NCBI GenBank assembly: GCA_964458835.1
Contig: CAYWKV010000002.1
Span: 1 to 64,000 of the forward strand
Reading direction: 5' to 3'
Source of the DNA: JAHJQQ01 sp964458835
Lineage (GTDB): Bacteria; Pseudomonadota; Gammaproteobacteria; Thiohalobacterales; Thiohalobacteraceae
DNA length: 64,000 nucleotides
In this document: positions 20,017 through 28,014 of the stretch, piece by piece
Layout of the letters: every line of letters starts with the position of its first letter
Numbering within the stretch: position 1 is the stretch's first letter
Position numbers and translations under genes: made by a program
The notes under the pieces: generated by a model
Databases searched by the model: none
Told to the model about the DNA's origin: nothing
What the model saw: only the letters and a program-made list of their open reading frames with translations

Positions 20017-20056
20017 GCCTCCCCTCCTTGCCAACGGGCCGGGCCGCGGCAGGCGC

Positions 20057-20920
20057 TTACGGCTTGGGCTCCGCAACGTCCTTGCGCTCGCCCGCCTCGA
20101 TGCGGTCGAGCTCGGCGTCCATCTCGGCCTCGGTCATGGGCTCGAAGGGCGCGGCCTCGGCGTCGGCGTCGTCCTTCTTCGGAACGAAGCGCCGCGCCAT
20201 GAAGACACCCAGCTCGAACAGCAACCACATCGGCACCGCGAGCAGCGTCTGCGAAATGACGTCCGGCGGGGTCAGCAGCATGCCGATCACGAAGGCGCCG
20301 ACGATGATGTAGGGGCGCTTCGCGGCCAGCGCGTCCGGCGTCGTCACGCCCATCCACACCAGCACGAAAGTGGCCACCGGGATCTCGAACGCGACACCGA
20401 AGGCGAAGAACAGCGTCAGCACGAAGTCCAGATACTTGCCGATGTCGGTCATCATCGCCACGCCCTCGGGCGCGGTGCTGGTGAGAAAGGCGAAGATCAG
20501 GGGGAACACCACGTAGTAGGCGAACAGGCCGCCCAGGTAGAACAGCAGCGTGCTCGACACCAGCAGCGGCACGACCATGCGGCGTTCGTGCCGGTAGAGA
20601 CCGGGCGCGATGAACGCCCAGAGCTGGTAGAGCAGAAACGGCACGGCGATGAAGATCGCCAGCACCAGCGCCAGCTTGAAGGGGATGAGAAACGGCGATA
20701 TCACTTCGATGGCGATCATGGAGCTGTTCTCGGGCATGTGCCTGAGCAGTGGCTCGGCGAGCACGGAGAACAACTGGTTGGCGAAGGGCGCCAACGCCAG
20801 GAAGACGACGAGTACGACCACGACCATGCGCAGGATGCGGTCGCGCAGCTCGATCAGATGGGCGAGGAACGGCTGCTCCACGTCGCCGGTGGAGTCGCGC
20901 TTGGGATCAGGTGTTGCCAT
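20057..20920 (-). CDS. tatC: Twin-arginine translocase subunit TatC
   Basis: A 287-residue multispanning core of the Tat pathway, which binds twin-arginine signals of folded proteins. The N-terminal LIELRDRILRM and the segment YQLWAFIAPGLYRHERR are diagnostic. Six membrane segments are expected and visible. The C-terminus is an acidic cytoplasmic tail (DDADAEAAPFEPMTEAEMDAE) longer than usual. It overlaps tatB by 14 bases and is the last gene of the leftward his-tat cluster. Confidence 0.95.
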   Translation of the reverse strand: MATPDPKRDSTGDVEQPFLAHLIELRDRILRMVVVVLVVFLALAPFANQLFSVLAEPLLRHMPENSSMIAIEVISPFLIPFKLALVLAIFIAVPFLLYQLWAFIAPGLYRHERRMVVPLLVSSTLLFYLGGLFAYYVVFPLIFAFLTSTAPEGVAMMTDIGKYLDFVLTLFFAFGVAFEIPVATFVLVWMGVTTPDALAAKRPYIIVGAFVIGMLLTPPDVISQTLLAVPMWLLFELGVFMARRFVPKKDDADAEAAPFEPMTEAEMDAELDRIEAGERKDVAEPKP

Positions 20921-21269
20921 GCTGCCTTGACGGGGACTGATCCGTTACCTGGGCGGGGTCGGCGTTCTCGGCATCACGCGCCGCCTGCGCTTCCGGACTG
21001 AAGAATTCCCGGGCCGCCGCCGTGGCCTCGTCGATCTCCTCGACGATCTCGTGCAGGCCGGCGGAATCGGCCTGCTTCTCGAGCGTGCGCTTGAGCTCGT
21101 CGGCAGCCAGCTCGCGCTGCACGTCGGCCTTGACGGTCGCGATCATGCGGCGCGCGCGGCCCATGTACAGCCCGGCCGTGCGCGCCACGCGCGGCAGCCG
21201 CTCCGGTCCGACCACGACCAGTGCCACAATCGCGACGAGGACGAGTTCCCAGAAACCGATATCGAACAT
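20907..21269 (-). CDS. tatB: Sec-independent translocase protein TatB
   Basis: A 120-residue single-span protein. The N-terminus MFDIGFWELVLVAIVALVVVG has the TatB Glu in the membrane segment, followed by GPERLPRVARTAG and an amphipathic helix, then a charged variable tail. It partners TatC in signal recognition. It is separated from tatA by a CTAG-rich repeat element rather than the usual few bases. Confidence 0.95.
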   Translation of the reverse strand: MFDIGFWELVLVAIVALVVVGPERLPRVARTAGLYMGRARRMIATVKADVQRELAADELKRTLEKQADSAGLHEIVEEIDEATAAAREFFSPEAQAARDAENADPAQVTDQSPSRQHGNT

Positions 21270-21272
21270 GAT

Positions 21273-21359
21273 GTCAGGGACTAGGGGCTAGGGGCCAGGA
21301 GGAGGCGCGGAAAACGGGTGGTTTTCCTAGAACCTAGTCGCTAGTCCCTAGCCCCTGAT
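21273..21359. repeat. CTAG-rich intergenic element, copy 1
   Basis: This fills the tatA-tatB gap. The left end TCAGGGACTAGGGGCTAGGGG and the right end CTAGTCGCTAGTCCCTAGCCCCTGA are roughly inverted. It contains six CTAG tetranucleotides, a word normally rare in enterobacteria and many other gammaproteobacteria. Related to the elements at 23243-23335 and 23545-23636 in composition, though the middle differs. Confidence 0.75.
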
Positions 21360-21360
21360 C

Positions 21361-21597
21361 TTATGCCTTGTCCTTCTCTTTGGCGGTCACTTCGCCGTCG
21401 ATGGTGCGGCCGCCCGGCTGTTCGAGCTGATCCTTGTCGGCGCCCTTCTCCTCGCCTTCCTTCACGGCGCTCTTGAAGCCCTTGACGGCGGTGCCCAGGT
21501 CGGTTCCCAGCGTGCGCAAGCGCTTGGCGCCGAACAGGACCAGCACGATCGCCAGAACGATCAGAAGCTGCCAGATACTGATGCCACCCAATCCCAT
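21361..21597 (-). CDS. tatA: Sec-independent translocase protein TatA
   Basis: A 78-residue pore-forming Tat subunit: short membrane helix (ISIWQLLIVLAIVLVLFGAK), hinge FGAKRLRTLGTDLG with the conserved FG, amphipathic helix, then an acidic/basic tail. It starts 45 bases after the hisE stop, consistent with co-transcription with the his genes as in Pseudomonas-type clusters. Confidence 0.95.
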   Translation of the reverse strand: MGLGGISIWQLLIVLAIVLVLFGAKRLRTLGTDLGTAVKGFKSAVKEGEEKGADKDQLEQPGGRTIDGEVTAKEKDKA

Positions 21598-21642
21598 ACC
21601 AACTCCTCCAGCCGCAACCTTGGCGGCGTTGCAAATCCAGGC

Positions 21643-21963
21643 CTATTCAGGCGTGCGGGCCGCCTTCTCCTCCAGTCCGGAGAGACCGAAGCGGCGGTCC
21701 AGTTCGCGCAATACGTCCGCGGGACCGAGGTCCTGCTGCGCCAGCATGACCAGGGTATGAAACCACAAATCCGCGGTTTCATAAATCAGGTGCTCCCGTG
21801 AACCATCCTTCGCGGCCAGGATGGTCTCGGTGGCCTCCTCGCCCACCTTCTTCAGAATGGCGTCGAGGCCCTTGCTGTAGAGCCTGGCGACGTAGGAACT
21901 GTCGGGATCAGCGCCCTTGCGCGCCTCCAGGACCGCGGCCAGTTGCTCCAGGATATCGCTCAT
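21643..21963 (-). CDS. hisE: Phosphoribosyl-ATP pyrophosphatase
   Basis: A 106-residue enzyme of the second step of histidine synthesis, hydrolysing PR-ATP to PR-AMP. It has the all-alpha MazG-like signature KVGEEATETILAAKD and the helix YETADLWFHTLVMLAQQ. It is a stand-alone gene rather than fused to hisI as in enterics. The gap to hisI is 16 bases. Confidence 0.96.
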   Translation of the reverse strand: MSDILEQLAAVLEARKGADPDSSYVARLYSKGLDAILKKVGEEATETILAAKDGSREHLIYETADLWFHTLVMLAQQDLGPADVLRELDRRFGLSGLEEKAARTPE

Positions 21964-21979
21964 GCCCCACCACTCCCGC

Positions 21980-22366
21980 TTACTTGTAGATGGCGCCGGG
22001 GTCCTTCAGCACCGGCTCCACCGCCTGCCAGCGCCCGTTCTCCAGCCGATGGAAAAAACAGCTGCGCCGGCCGGTATGGCAGGCGATGCCGCCGACCTGC
22101 TCGACCTTCAGCAGAATCACGTCCTTGTCGCAGTCCAGGCGGATATCGCTGACGGTCTGCACGTGCCCCGATTCCTCGCCCTTGCGCCACAGCCGGCGGC
22201 GCGAGCGCGACCAGTATACGGCGCGCCCCTCTTCCACGGTGAGTGCGAGGGATTCGCGGTTCATCCAGGCGAACATGAGCACCTCGCCGGTCGCGGCGTC
22301 CTGCGCGATCACCGGCACCAGGCCGTCCGCGGTCCACGTGATCTCATCCAGCCAGTTCGTGTCCAT
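21980..22366 (-). CDS. hisI: Phosphoribosyl-AMP cyclohydrolase
   Basis: A 128-residue zinc enzyme opening the adenine ring of PR-AMP, third step of histidine synthesis. The metal and substrate motifs are visible: MFAWMNRESL, VYWSRSRRRLWRKGEESGH, DCDKDVILLKVEQ and ACHTGRRSCF with the zinc-binding cysteines. It is unfused, upstream of hisE. Confidence 0.96.
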   Translation of the reverse strand: MDTNWLDEITWTADGLVPVIAQDAATGEVLMFAWMNRESLALTVEEGRAVYWSRSRRRLWRKGEESGHVQTVSDIRLDCDKDVILLKVEQVGGIACHTGRRSCFFHRLENGRWQAVEPVLKDPGAIYK

Positions 22367-22471
22367 GTTCGCAATACGCTCCGGCGTCTCGATAGGACGC
22401 CCCAGGTGGCGGATTTATTGCAGACGCCGATTCCGCGTGGAAATCCGGAAATGGCGGGCCGGGCGGCCCGC

Positions 22472-23242
<771 letters not shown>

Positions 23243-23335
23243 AAATTCAGGTCCTAGATCCTAGGTCCTAGGGACGTACGACCAAGCTTGGGAGCACGGT
23301 TTTCCCTCGGCCCTAGCACCTATCGAACAGTCCTA
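23243..23335. repeat. CTAG-rich intergenic element, copy 2
   Basis: Begins TTCAGGTCCTAGATCCTAGG, continues with ACCAAGCTTGGGAGCACGGTT and TTCCCTCGGCCCTAGCACCTA. It aligns almost base for base with copy 3 at 23545-23636, in the same orientation. Confidence 0.85.
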
Positions 23336-23349
23336 ATTGCAGGACAGAT

Positions 23350-23473
23350 TTTGTAGGAGCGGGGGGGGGGGGCGGGGGCGCGGGGGCGCGCGGACAGCGC
23401 GGGGCCGAGGCAGGNNNNNNNNNNGAACGGTCCTGCGCAGACCGGTTCGCGGGCAAAGCCCGCTCCTACAAAT
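23350..23473. repeat. REP-like palindrome interrupted by gap
   Basis: TTTGTAGGAGCGGG at the left and GCGGGCAAAGCCCGCTCC plus TACAAA at the right are inverted. The middle is a G-rich low-quality tract and an N gap. Same family as 39061-39135. Confidence 0.75.
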
Positions 23474-23544
23474 GCCGTGTTCTGTGGAAAGCCCAATAGA
23501 GCCTGGAACCCAGCTCCTCAATTCCACACATCGTCGGTTCATTA

Positions 23545-23636
23545 AGTTCAGGTCCTAGGTCCTAGGTTCTAGGGGCTTGCAGCCAAGCTTGGGAGAAAGG
23601 CTTTCCCTCGGCCCTGGCACCTAGAACCCAGAACCT
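23545..23636. repeat. CTAG-rich intergenic element, copy 3
   Basis: TTCAGGTCCTAGGTCCTAGG at the start, GCCAAGCTTGGGAGAAAGGC in the middle and CCTGGCACCTAGAACCCAG at the end. The ends form an imperfect inverted repeat. It abuts the hisA stop. Confidence 0.85.
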
Positions 23637-24373
23637 CATCCTCGTAAATCGTCGACCAGCTTCTGCGCGGCGGCGAGGTCGATGCTGCCCTCGTACAGCG
23701 CGCGGCCGATGATGGCGCCCATGATGCCTTCGTTCTCCACGGCGCACAGGGCCTGGATGTCGGCCATGCTGCTGACGCCGCCGGAGGCGATCACGGGAAT
23801 GGTGATGGAGCGCGCCAGCGCCAGCGTGGATTCGACATTGACACCGTTCATCATGCCGTCGCGGCCGATGTCGGTGTAGACGATCGCCACGACGCCGTCG
23901 CGCTCGAAGCGCTGCGCCAGCTCCTGCACGTTGTGGTGCGACAGCTTCGACCAGCCGTCGATGGCGGCCTTGCCGTCCCGGGCGTCGAGCCCGACGATGA
24001 TGTGCCCGGGAAACTCCATGCACAGATCGTTGATGAAGTGCGGCGCACTGACTGCCTTGGTACCGATGATCACGTAGCTGACGCCGGCATCGAGGTAGGC
24101 CTGCACGGTGTCCTCGTCGCGGATGCCGCCGCCGACCTGGATGGGCAGATCGGGAAAGGTCTCGGCGATCTCCTTGATCACGGCCGCATTCACCGGCTGG
24201 CCGGCGAAGGCGCCGTTCAGATCGACGATGTGCAGCCGGCGCGCGCCGGCCTCCATCCAGCGCCGCGCGACGTCGACGGGGTCGTCGGAGAATACCGTCT
24301 CGTCGTCCATGCGTCCCTGGCGCAGACGCACGCATTTGCCGTCTTTCAGGTCGATGGCGGGTATCAGCAACAT
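23636..24373 (-). CDS. hisA: ProFAR isomerase
   Basis: A 245-residue TIM-barrel (phosphoribosylformimino-5-aminoimidazole carboxamide ribotide isomerase), fourth step of histidine synthesis. The catalytic Asp8 is in MLLIPAIDLKDGKCVRL; VGGGIRDEDT and IASGGVSS are the phosphate loops. The ATG at 24373 was chosen over an upstream in-frame start because it gives the family N-terminus and has AGAGGA upstream. A 52-base gap separates it from hisH. Confidence 0.97.
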   Translation of the reverse strand: MLLIPAIDLKDGKCVRLRQGRMDDETVFSDDPVDVARRWMEAGARRLHIVDLNGAFAGQPVNAAVIKEIAETFPDLPIQVGGGIRDEDTVQAYLDAGVSYVIIGTKAVSAPHFINDLCMEFPGHIIVGLDARDGKAAIDGWSKLSHHNVQELAQRFERDGVVAIVYTDIGRDGMMNGVNVESTLALARSITIPVIASGGVSSMADIQALCAVENEGIMGAIIGRALYEGSIDLAAAQKLVDDLRG

Positions 24374-24425
24374 GAGCCTTTCCTCTGCGCTTGATCGGGT
24401 TGCGAAGGTTGATCCAGGGACGAGT

Positions 24426-25073
24426 CTAATCCTGACCGTCCCAGTTGACGAAATTGGCGAGTAGCCGCAGCCCAACGTGCTGACTCTTCTCGGGGTGGAA
24501 CTGCACGGCGAACATGCCTTCGCCGCGCAACGCGCTGGCGAAGCTCAGACCGTAGCCGGTGGTGCCCGCGCAGCTGCGTTCGTCGGCCGGCTGCGCGTAG
24601 TAGCTGTGCACGAAATAGAAGCGGCTGTCCTGTTCGATGCCGGCCCACAGCGGATGCGGACGCTGATGCACCCGATTCCAGCCCATGTGCGGAATCTTCA
24701 GGCGCGCGCCGCCGCCCGCGTCATCCACGAGCCCGTTGGGGAAGCGCCGCACCTGGCCGGGAATCAGCCCCAGGGCCGCCGTGCCGCCGTTTTCCTCCGA
24801 GACATCCAGCAGGGCCTGCATGCCCAGGCAGACGCCCAGCAGCGGCCGCTTGCCGGCCAGACTGCGGATCAGGGCGTCGAATTCCAGCCGTCGCAGTTCC
24901 TCCATGCAGTCGCGGATGGCACCGACACCGGGGAAGATGACGCGGTCGGCGCGCTCGATCGCGGCGCGCTCGGCCGTGACCACGACGCGCGCATCGCCCG
25001 CGACGTGCTCCACCGCCTTCGCGATGGAATGCAGGTTGCCCATGCCGTAATCGATGATGGCGACGGATGTCAT
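24426..25073 (-). CDS. hisH: Imidazole glycerol phosphate synthase, glutaminase subunit
   Basis: A 215-residue class I glutamine amidotransferase supplying ammonia to HisF. The nucleophile Cys82 is in PLLGVCLGMQAL and the catalytic His/Glu are in FAVQFHPEKSQ near the C-terminus. Its 5' spacer to hisB holds the 39-bp tandem repeat and an assembly gap. Confidence 0.97.
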   Translation of the reverse strand: MTSVAIIDYGMGNLHSIAKAVEHVAGDARVVVTAERAAIERADRVIFPGVGAIRDCMEELRRLEFDALIRSLAGKRPLLGVCLGMQALLDVSEENGGTAALGLIPGQVRRFPNGLVDDAGGGARLKIPHMGWNRVHQRPHPLWAGIEQDSRFYFVHSYYAQPADERSCAGTTGYGLSFASALRGEGMFAVQFHPEKSQHVGLRLLANFVNWDGQD

Positions 25074-25097
25074 AGTAATGGCAATGAGTGGAAGCGG

Positions 25098-25332
25098 GCG
25101 GAAGGTGAGGCGCTCGCGCCGAGAGGCCGCCCTGGGGCGGAAGGTGAGGCGCTNNNNNNNNNNNNNNNNNNNNNNNNNNNNNNNNNNNNNNNNNNNNNNN
25201 NNNNNNNNNNNNNNNNNNNNNNNNNNNNNNNNNNNNNNNNNNNNNNNNNNNNNCGGAAGGTGAGGCGCTCGCGCCGAGAGGCCGCCCTGGGGCGGAAGGT
25301 GAGGCGCTCGCGCCGAGAGGCCGCCCTGGGGC
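25098..25332. repeat. 39-bp tandem repeat across assembly gap
   Basis: A unit starting GCGGAAGGTGAGGCGCTCGC and ending GCCGCCCTGGG repeats with a 39-base period: one full plus one partial copy before the N run and at least two full copies after it, essentially identical. The unit contains the hairpin GGCGC-TC-GCGCC. The true copy number is hidden by the gap. Confidence 0.9.
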
Positions 25333-25390
25333 GTGCCCGCGAACCGCGTGGAGCAAAGCCGGTTCGCGGCCGGGGGCCGCTCCTGCAGGA
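25333..25390. repeat. REP-like palindromic sequence
   Basis: CCGCGAACCG and CGGTTCGCGG are inverted, followed by GGGGGCCGCTCCTGCAGG. It resembles the REP family at 39061-39135 but is degenerate. Confidence 0.6.
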
Positions 25391-25433
25391 TTGTGTGTGT
25401 GATGACCCATGGCGACGGGCTTCAGGCAGCCGC

Positions 25434-26027
25434 TCAGAGGCTCCCCTTGGTGGAGGGGATGCGGCCCTGCATGCGCGGATCCGGCTCGGCCGCCATGCGC
25501 AGGGCGCGGCCGAAGGCCTTGAAGATGGTCTCGGCGATGTGATGGGCGTTCATGCCGCGCAGCGCATCGACGTGCAGGGTGGCCGGCACATGGTTGACGA
25601 AGCCCTGGAAGAATTCGCGCAGCAGGTCCACGTCGAAGTCGCCGATGCGGGCCCGCGGGAACTGGACGTGGTACTCCAGCCCCGGCCGACCGGAGAAGTC
25701 GATCACCACCCGTGACAGCGCCTCGTCCAGCGGGACGTAGGCGTGGCCGTAGCGGCGGATTCCCTGCTTGTCGCCCAGCGCCTTGCCGAAGGCCTGGCCG
25801 AGGGTGATGCCGACGTCCTCGACGGTGTGGTGGGCGTCGATGTGCAGGTCGCCCTCCGCCTGGATGTCCAGATCGATCAGCCCGTGGCGGGCGATCTGGT
25901 CCAGCATGTGGTCCAGGAAGGGTACGCCGGTGCCGAAGCGCGCGGCGCCGGTCCCGTCGAGATTGACCTGGACGGCGACGCGGGTCTCGAGCGTCTCGCG
26001 CCGCACCTCGGCCTGTCGTTGGGTCAT
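25434..26027 (-). CDS. hisB: Imidazoleglycerol-phosphate dehydratase
   Basis: A 197-residue manganese enzyme for the sixth chemical step of histidine synthesis. The metal-binding motifs are HHTVED in the first half and NAHHIAET in the second. It is the monofunctional type, without the phosphatase domain of enteric HisB. The ATG at 26027 gives the usual length; a GTG at 26054 is possible. It is the first gene of the leftward hisBHAFIE-tatABC cluster. Confidence 0.96.
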   Translation of the reverse strand: MTQRQAEVRRETLETRVAVQVNLDGTGAARFGTGVPFLDHMLDQIARHGLIDLDIQAEGDLHIDAHHTVEDVGITLGQAFGKALGDKQGIRRYGHAYVPLDEALSRVVIDFSGRPGLEYHVQFPRARIGDFDVDLLREFFQGFVNHVPATLHVDALRGMNAHHIAETIFKAFGRALRMAAEPDPRMQGRIPSTKGSL

Positions 26028-26365
26028 GGTCGGATCATCCGAGCGGAGGGGCACACGGCACGCCGTGCTGAACCGGTCTTCATCGAATTAGTATCTAGCA
26101 ATCAGGTGAAAACACCGCGACCGGCCCGGCGAGCTGACGCGCGGCACGGTCCCGATCACGGGGCTGAGGGGGAATCCTATAGGAAAACCACTTCCGAGAG
26201 AACCACCTGCGGAACGAGCGGGAAAGCCCAAGTGGCATTTTCGGATCGGGTGACCTAGCCTGTAGTCGTATGCCGTTAATCGCCGCGGAATTGATTTAGC
26301 TCAAACAATCTGCTCCAATCAACCTGCCATCGCCGGCCGATGAAGGAACTTAGTCTTTGGGTATC
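26028..26365. promoter_or_regulatory. Divergent hisB-fnr promoter region
   Basis: A 338-base spacer between the leftward his operon and rightward fnr. No gene and no poly-His leader peptide are visible, so classical his attenuation is unlikely. Promoters for both operons must lie here; the FNR-like box at 26291-26304 is the only clear operator. Confidence 0.6.
26291..26304. promoter_or_regulatory. FNR-type box upstream of fnr
   Basis: TTGATTTAGCTCAA matches the FNR/Anr consensus TTGAT-N4-ATCAA at nine of ten fixed positions. It lies about 60 bases before the fnr start, suggesting autoregulation. Confidence 0.7.
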
Positions 26366-27124
26366 ATGGATTCTTCCGCCGTCAACCTGAGCCGCATCCA
26401 GGCCGCCTGCGAGAACTGCAGTCTGCACCAGTTGTGCCTGCCGCTGGAGCTCAACCACAGCGACATCGAGGAGCTCGAGCGCATCATCAAGCGCCGGCGC
26501 CCGCTGCAGCGGGGCGAGCGCCTGTTCCAGGCGGGCGACGCCTTTTCCTCGATCTATGCCATCCGCTCAGGATCGGTGAAAACCTTCACCGTCACCGACG
26601 ACGGCCAGGAACAGGTGACCGGCTTCCATCTGCCCAGCGAGCTGGTCGGCCTGGACGCCATCACCACCGCCCACCACAACTGCACGGCCGAGGCCCTGGA
26701 GACCACCAGTGCCTGCGAAATCCCCTTCGACATGCTGGAGGATCTGGGCACCCGCATCCCCGGCCTGCAGCGCCAGCTGCTGCGCATCATGAGCCGCGAG
26801 ATCCTGGAGGATCAGGACATGATGATCTGGCTGGGCAAGAAGAGCGCCGAGGAACGCCTCGCCTCGCTGCTGCTGCGCATCTCCAAGCGCTTCAGTGACC
26901 GCAACTTTTCTGCCCGCGAGTTCAATCTGAGCATGTCCCGCACCGACATTGCGAACTACCTCGGCCTGGCGGTGGAGACCGTCAGCCGGCTGTTCTCGCG
27001 CTTCCAGACCGACGGCCTGTTGCGGGTCGACCGCAAGCATGTCGTGATCGAGGACATGGCAGGCCTGCAGCGCATGGCCAACCACGACCCCCGCGCCTCC
27101 CAACGGGGCCGCAGCCACGGCTGA
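26366..27124 (+). CDS. fnr: FNR/ANR oxygen-sensing transcription factor
   Basis: A 252-residue CRP/FNR regulator that senses oxygen through a [4Fe-4S] cluster. The cluster cysteines are present: C15, C18 and C24 in the N-terminal motif ENCSLHQLC, and C117 in SACEIP. A cyclic-nucleotide-like beta-roll, dimer helix and C-terminal helix-turn-helix (TDIANYLGLAVETVSRLFSR, with the FNR-type E-x-x-S-R recognition pattern) follow. The ATG at 26366 is used, but a TTG at 26357 lies at a better distance from AAGGA. It is just upstream of ompW and the cbb3 oxidase, its likely targets. Confidence 0.94.
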   Translation: MDSSAVNLSRIQAACENCSLHQLCLPLELNHSDIEELERIIKRRRPLQRGERLFQAGDAFSSIYAIRSGSVKTFTVTDDGQEQVTGFHLPSELVGLDAITTAHHNCTAEALETTSACEIPFDMLEDLGTRIPGLQRQLLRIMSREILEDQDMMIWLGKKSAEERLASLLLRISKRFSDRNFSAREFNLSMSRTDIANYLGLAVETVSRLFSRFQTDGLLRVDRKHVVIEDMAGLQRMANHDPRASQRGRSHG

Positions 27125-27155
27125 ACCCGGCGTATTAGAATATAATTAACCTTGT

Positions 27156-27169
27156 TTGATGTGCGTCAT
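27156..27169. promoter_or_regulatory. FNR-like half-conserved box upstream of ompW
   Basis: TTGATGTGCGTCAT: the left half is a perfect TTGAT; the right half keeps TCA. It is 115 bases before the ompW start. Weaker than the fnr box. Confidence 0.4.
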
Positions 27170-27283
27170 TGTCGACGCAAAACCCCTTCTGCAGAGTGGG
27201 ATCACCCGCCATTCCCGCGCGCAACGCCTGGAAATGACGGGCGGTCCGTGTTCGGAATCTTGCAGCGCAGAAGGACTCAAGTC

Positions 27284-27937
27284 ATGACACCTCAAGCAAA
27301 ACTCACCCTCGTTTCGGCCGCCCTGGCCGCCACCCTCGGCCTCGCCGCCGGCCCCGTCGCCGCCGTGCAGAGGGGCGACGTCCTGGTCCGCGTCGGCGTC
27401 GCCCACGTCGCCCCCGATGCCGACAGCGATCCGGTGCCCGGTTTCGGCGCCGCCTCCAAGGTGGACGTCGATAGCGCCAGCAGTCTGGGCCTGAACTTCA
27501 CCTATATGGTCACCGACAACATCGGGGTCCAGGCCCTCGCCGCCTGGCCGTTCAAGCACGACATCGAAGGCGCCGGCTCGATCGCCGGGGCCGGCAAGGT
27601 CGCCGAGACCAAGCATCTGCCGCCAACGGTCACCGTGCAATGGCACTTCGCCCCGCAGCGCAGCATCCGACCCTTCGTCGGCGCCGGCATCAACTACACT
27701 AATTTCTTCTCCGAAAAGACCATGGGCGCCATCGCCGGTACCAGCCTGAAGCTCGACGACTCCTGGGGCCTGGCCGCCGAGGCCGGTGTCGACGTCGACC
27801 TCAGCAGCACCTGGTTCGTCAGCGGCCAGGTCTGGTACATGGACATCGACACGGAAGCGACCGTCAATGGCACGGCCTCGTTCGACGTCAACATCGACCC
27901 CTGGGTGTTCATGGTCGGGGTCGGCACCAAGTTCTGA
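27284..27937 (+). CDS. ompW: OmpW-family outer membrane protein
   Basis: A 217-residue outer membrane beta-barrel. The signal peptide ends near residue 27 (GPVAA), and the mature part starts GDVLVRVGVAHVAPD, the standard OmpW opening. The eight-stranded barrel ends with the typical terminal Phe (VGVGTKF). Also diagnostic is NFTYMVTDNIGVQALAAWPF. OmpW relatives are small hydrophobic channels often induced by low oxygen; the position between fnr and cco fits that. Confidence 0.92.
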   Translation: MTPQAKLTLVSAALAATLGLAAGPVAAVQRGDVLVRVGVAHVAPDADSDPVPGFGAASKVDVDSASSLGLNFTYMVTDNIGVQALAAWPFKHDIEGAGSIAGAGKVAETKHLPPTVTVQWHFAPQRSIRPFVGAGINYTNFFSEKTMGAIAGTSLKLDDSWGLAAEAGVDVDLSSTWFVSGQVWYMDIDTEATVNGTASFDVNIDPWVFMVGVGTKF

Positions 27938-27948
27938 CCTGAGTCGGT

Positions 27949-27975
27949 GGGCGGGCGCCCGCCGGACGCCCGCCC
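27949..27975. other. Strong GC hairpin between ompW and ccoN
   Basis: GGGCGGGCG pairs perfectly with CGCCCGCCC across a 9-base loop, 12 bases after the ompW stop. No T-run follows, so it may stabilise or partly attenuate the transcript rather than fully terminate it. Confidence 0.6.
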
Positions 27976-28014
27976 GCGGTTTCCCTCCACCTTAGCCACA
28001 GCCTGAGGTATTCC

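Larger units (their letters stand above)
23243..23635. other. Repeat-filled hisF-hisA spacer with assembly gap
   Basis: A 393-base stretch without a gene. It holds CTAG-rich element copies 2 and 3 in direct orientation, a REP-like palindrome between them, a G-homopolymer tract from 23361 and 10 N at 23415-23424. Read-through transcription of the his operon must cross it. Confidence 0.8.
25074..25433. other. hisH-hisB spacer with tandem repeat and gap
   Basis: A 360-base stretch without a convincing gene: 39-bp tandem repeats on both sides of 100 N (25154-25253), then a REP-like sequence at about 25333-25390. The repeat is open for 13-residue units in one frame, but there is no start, ribosome site or family to support a protein. 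Confidence 0.8.

Noticed and set aside
25098..25332. CRISPR array
   Set aside because: The 39-bp units are contiguous tandem copies with no spacers and no cas genes nearby.
24477..25715. A plus-strand frame with RKVRRSRREAALG repeats through the N gap
   Set aside because: The 13-residue repeat only reflects the 39-bp DNA repeat; the frame spans unknown bases and is antisense to hisH and hisB.
26028..26365. his leader-peptide attenuator
   Set aside because: No run of His codons or paired terminator/antiterminator hairpins is seen upstream of hisB.
26357..26366. TTG start for fnr at 26357
   Set aside because: Better Shine-Dalgarno spacing, but it adds only three residues and ATG at 26366 is the more usual start; left as an open alternative.
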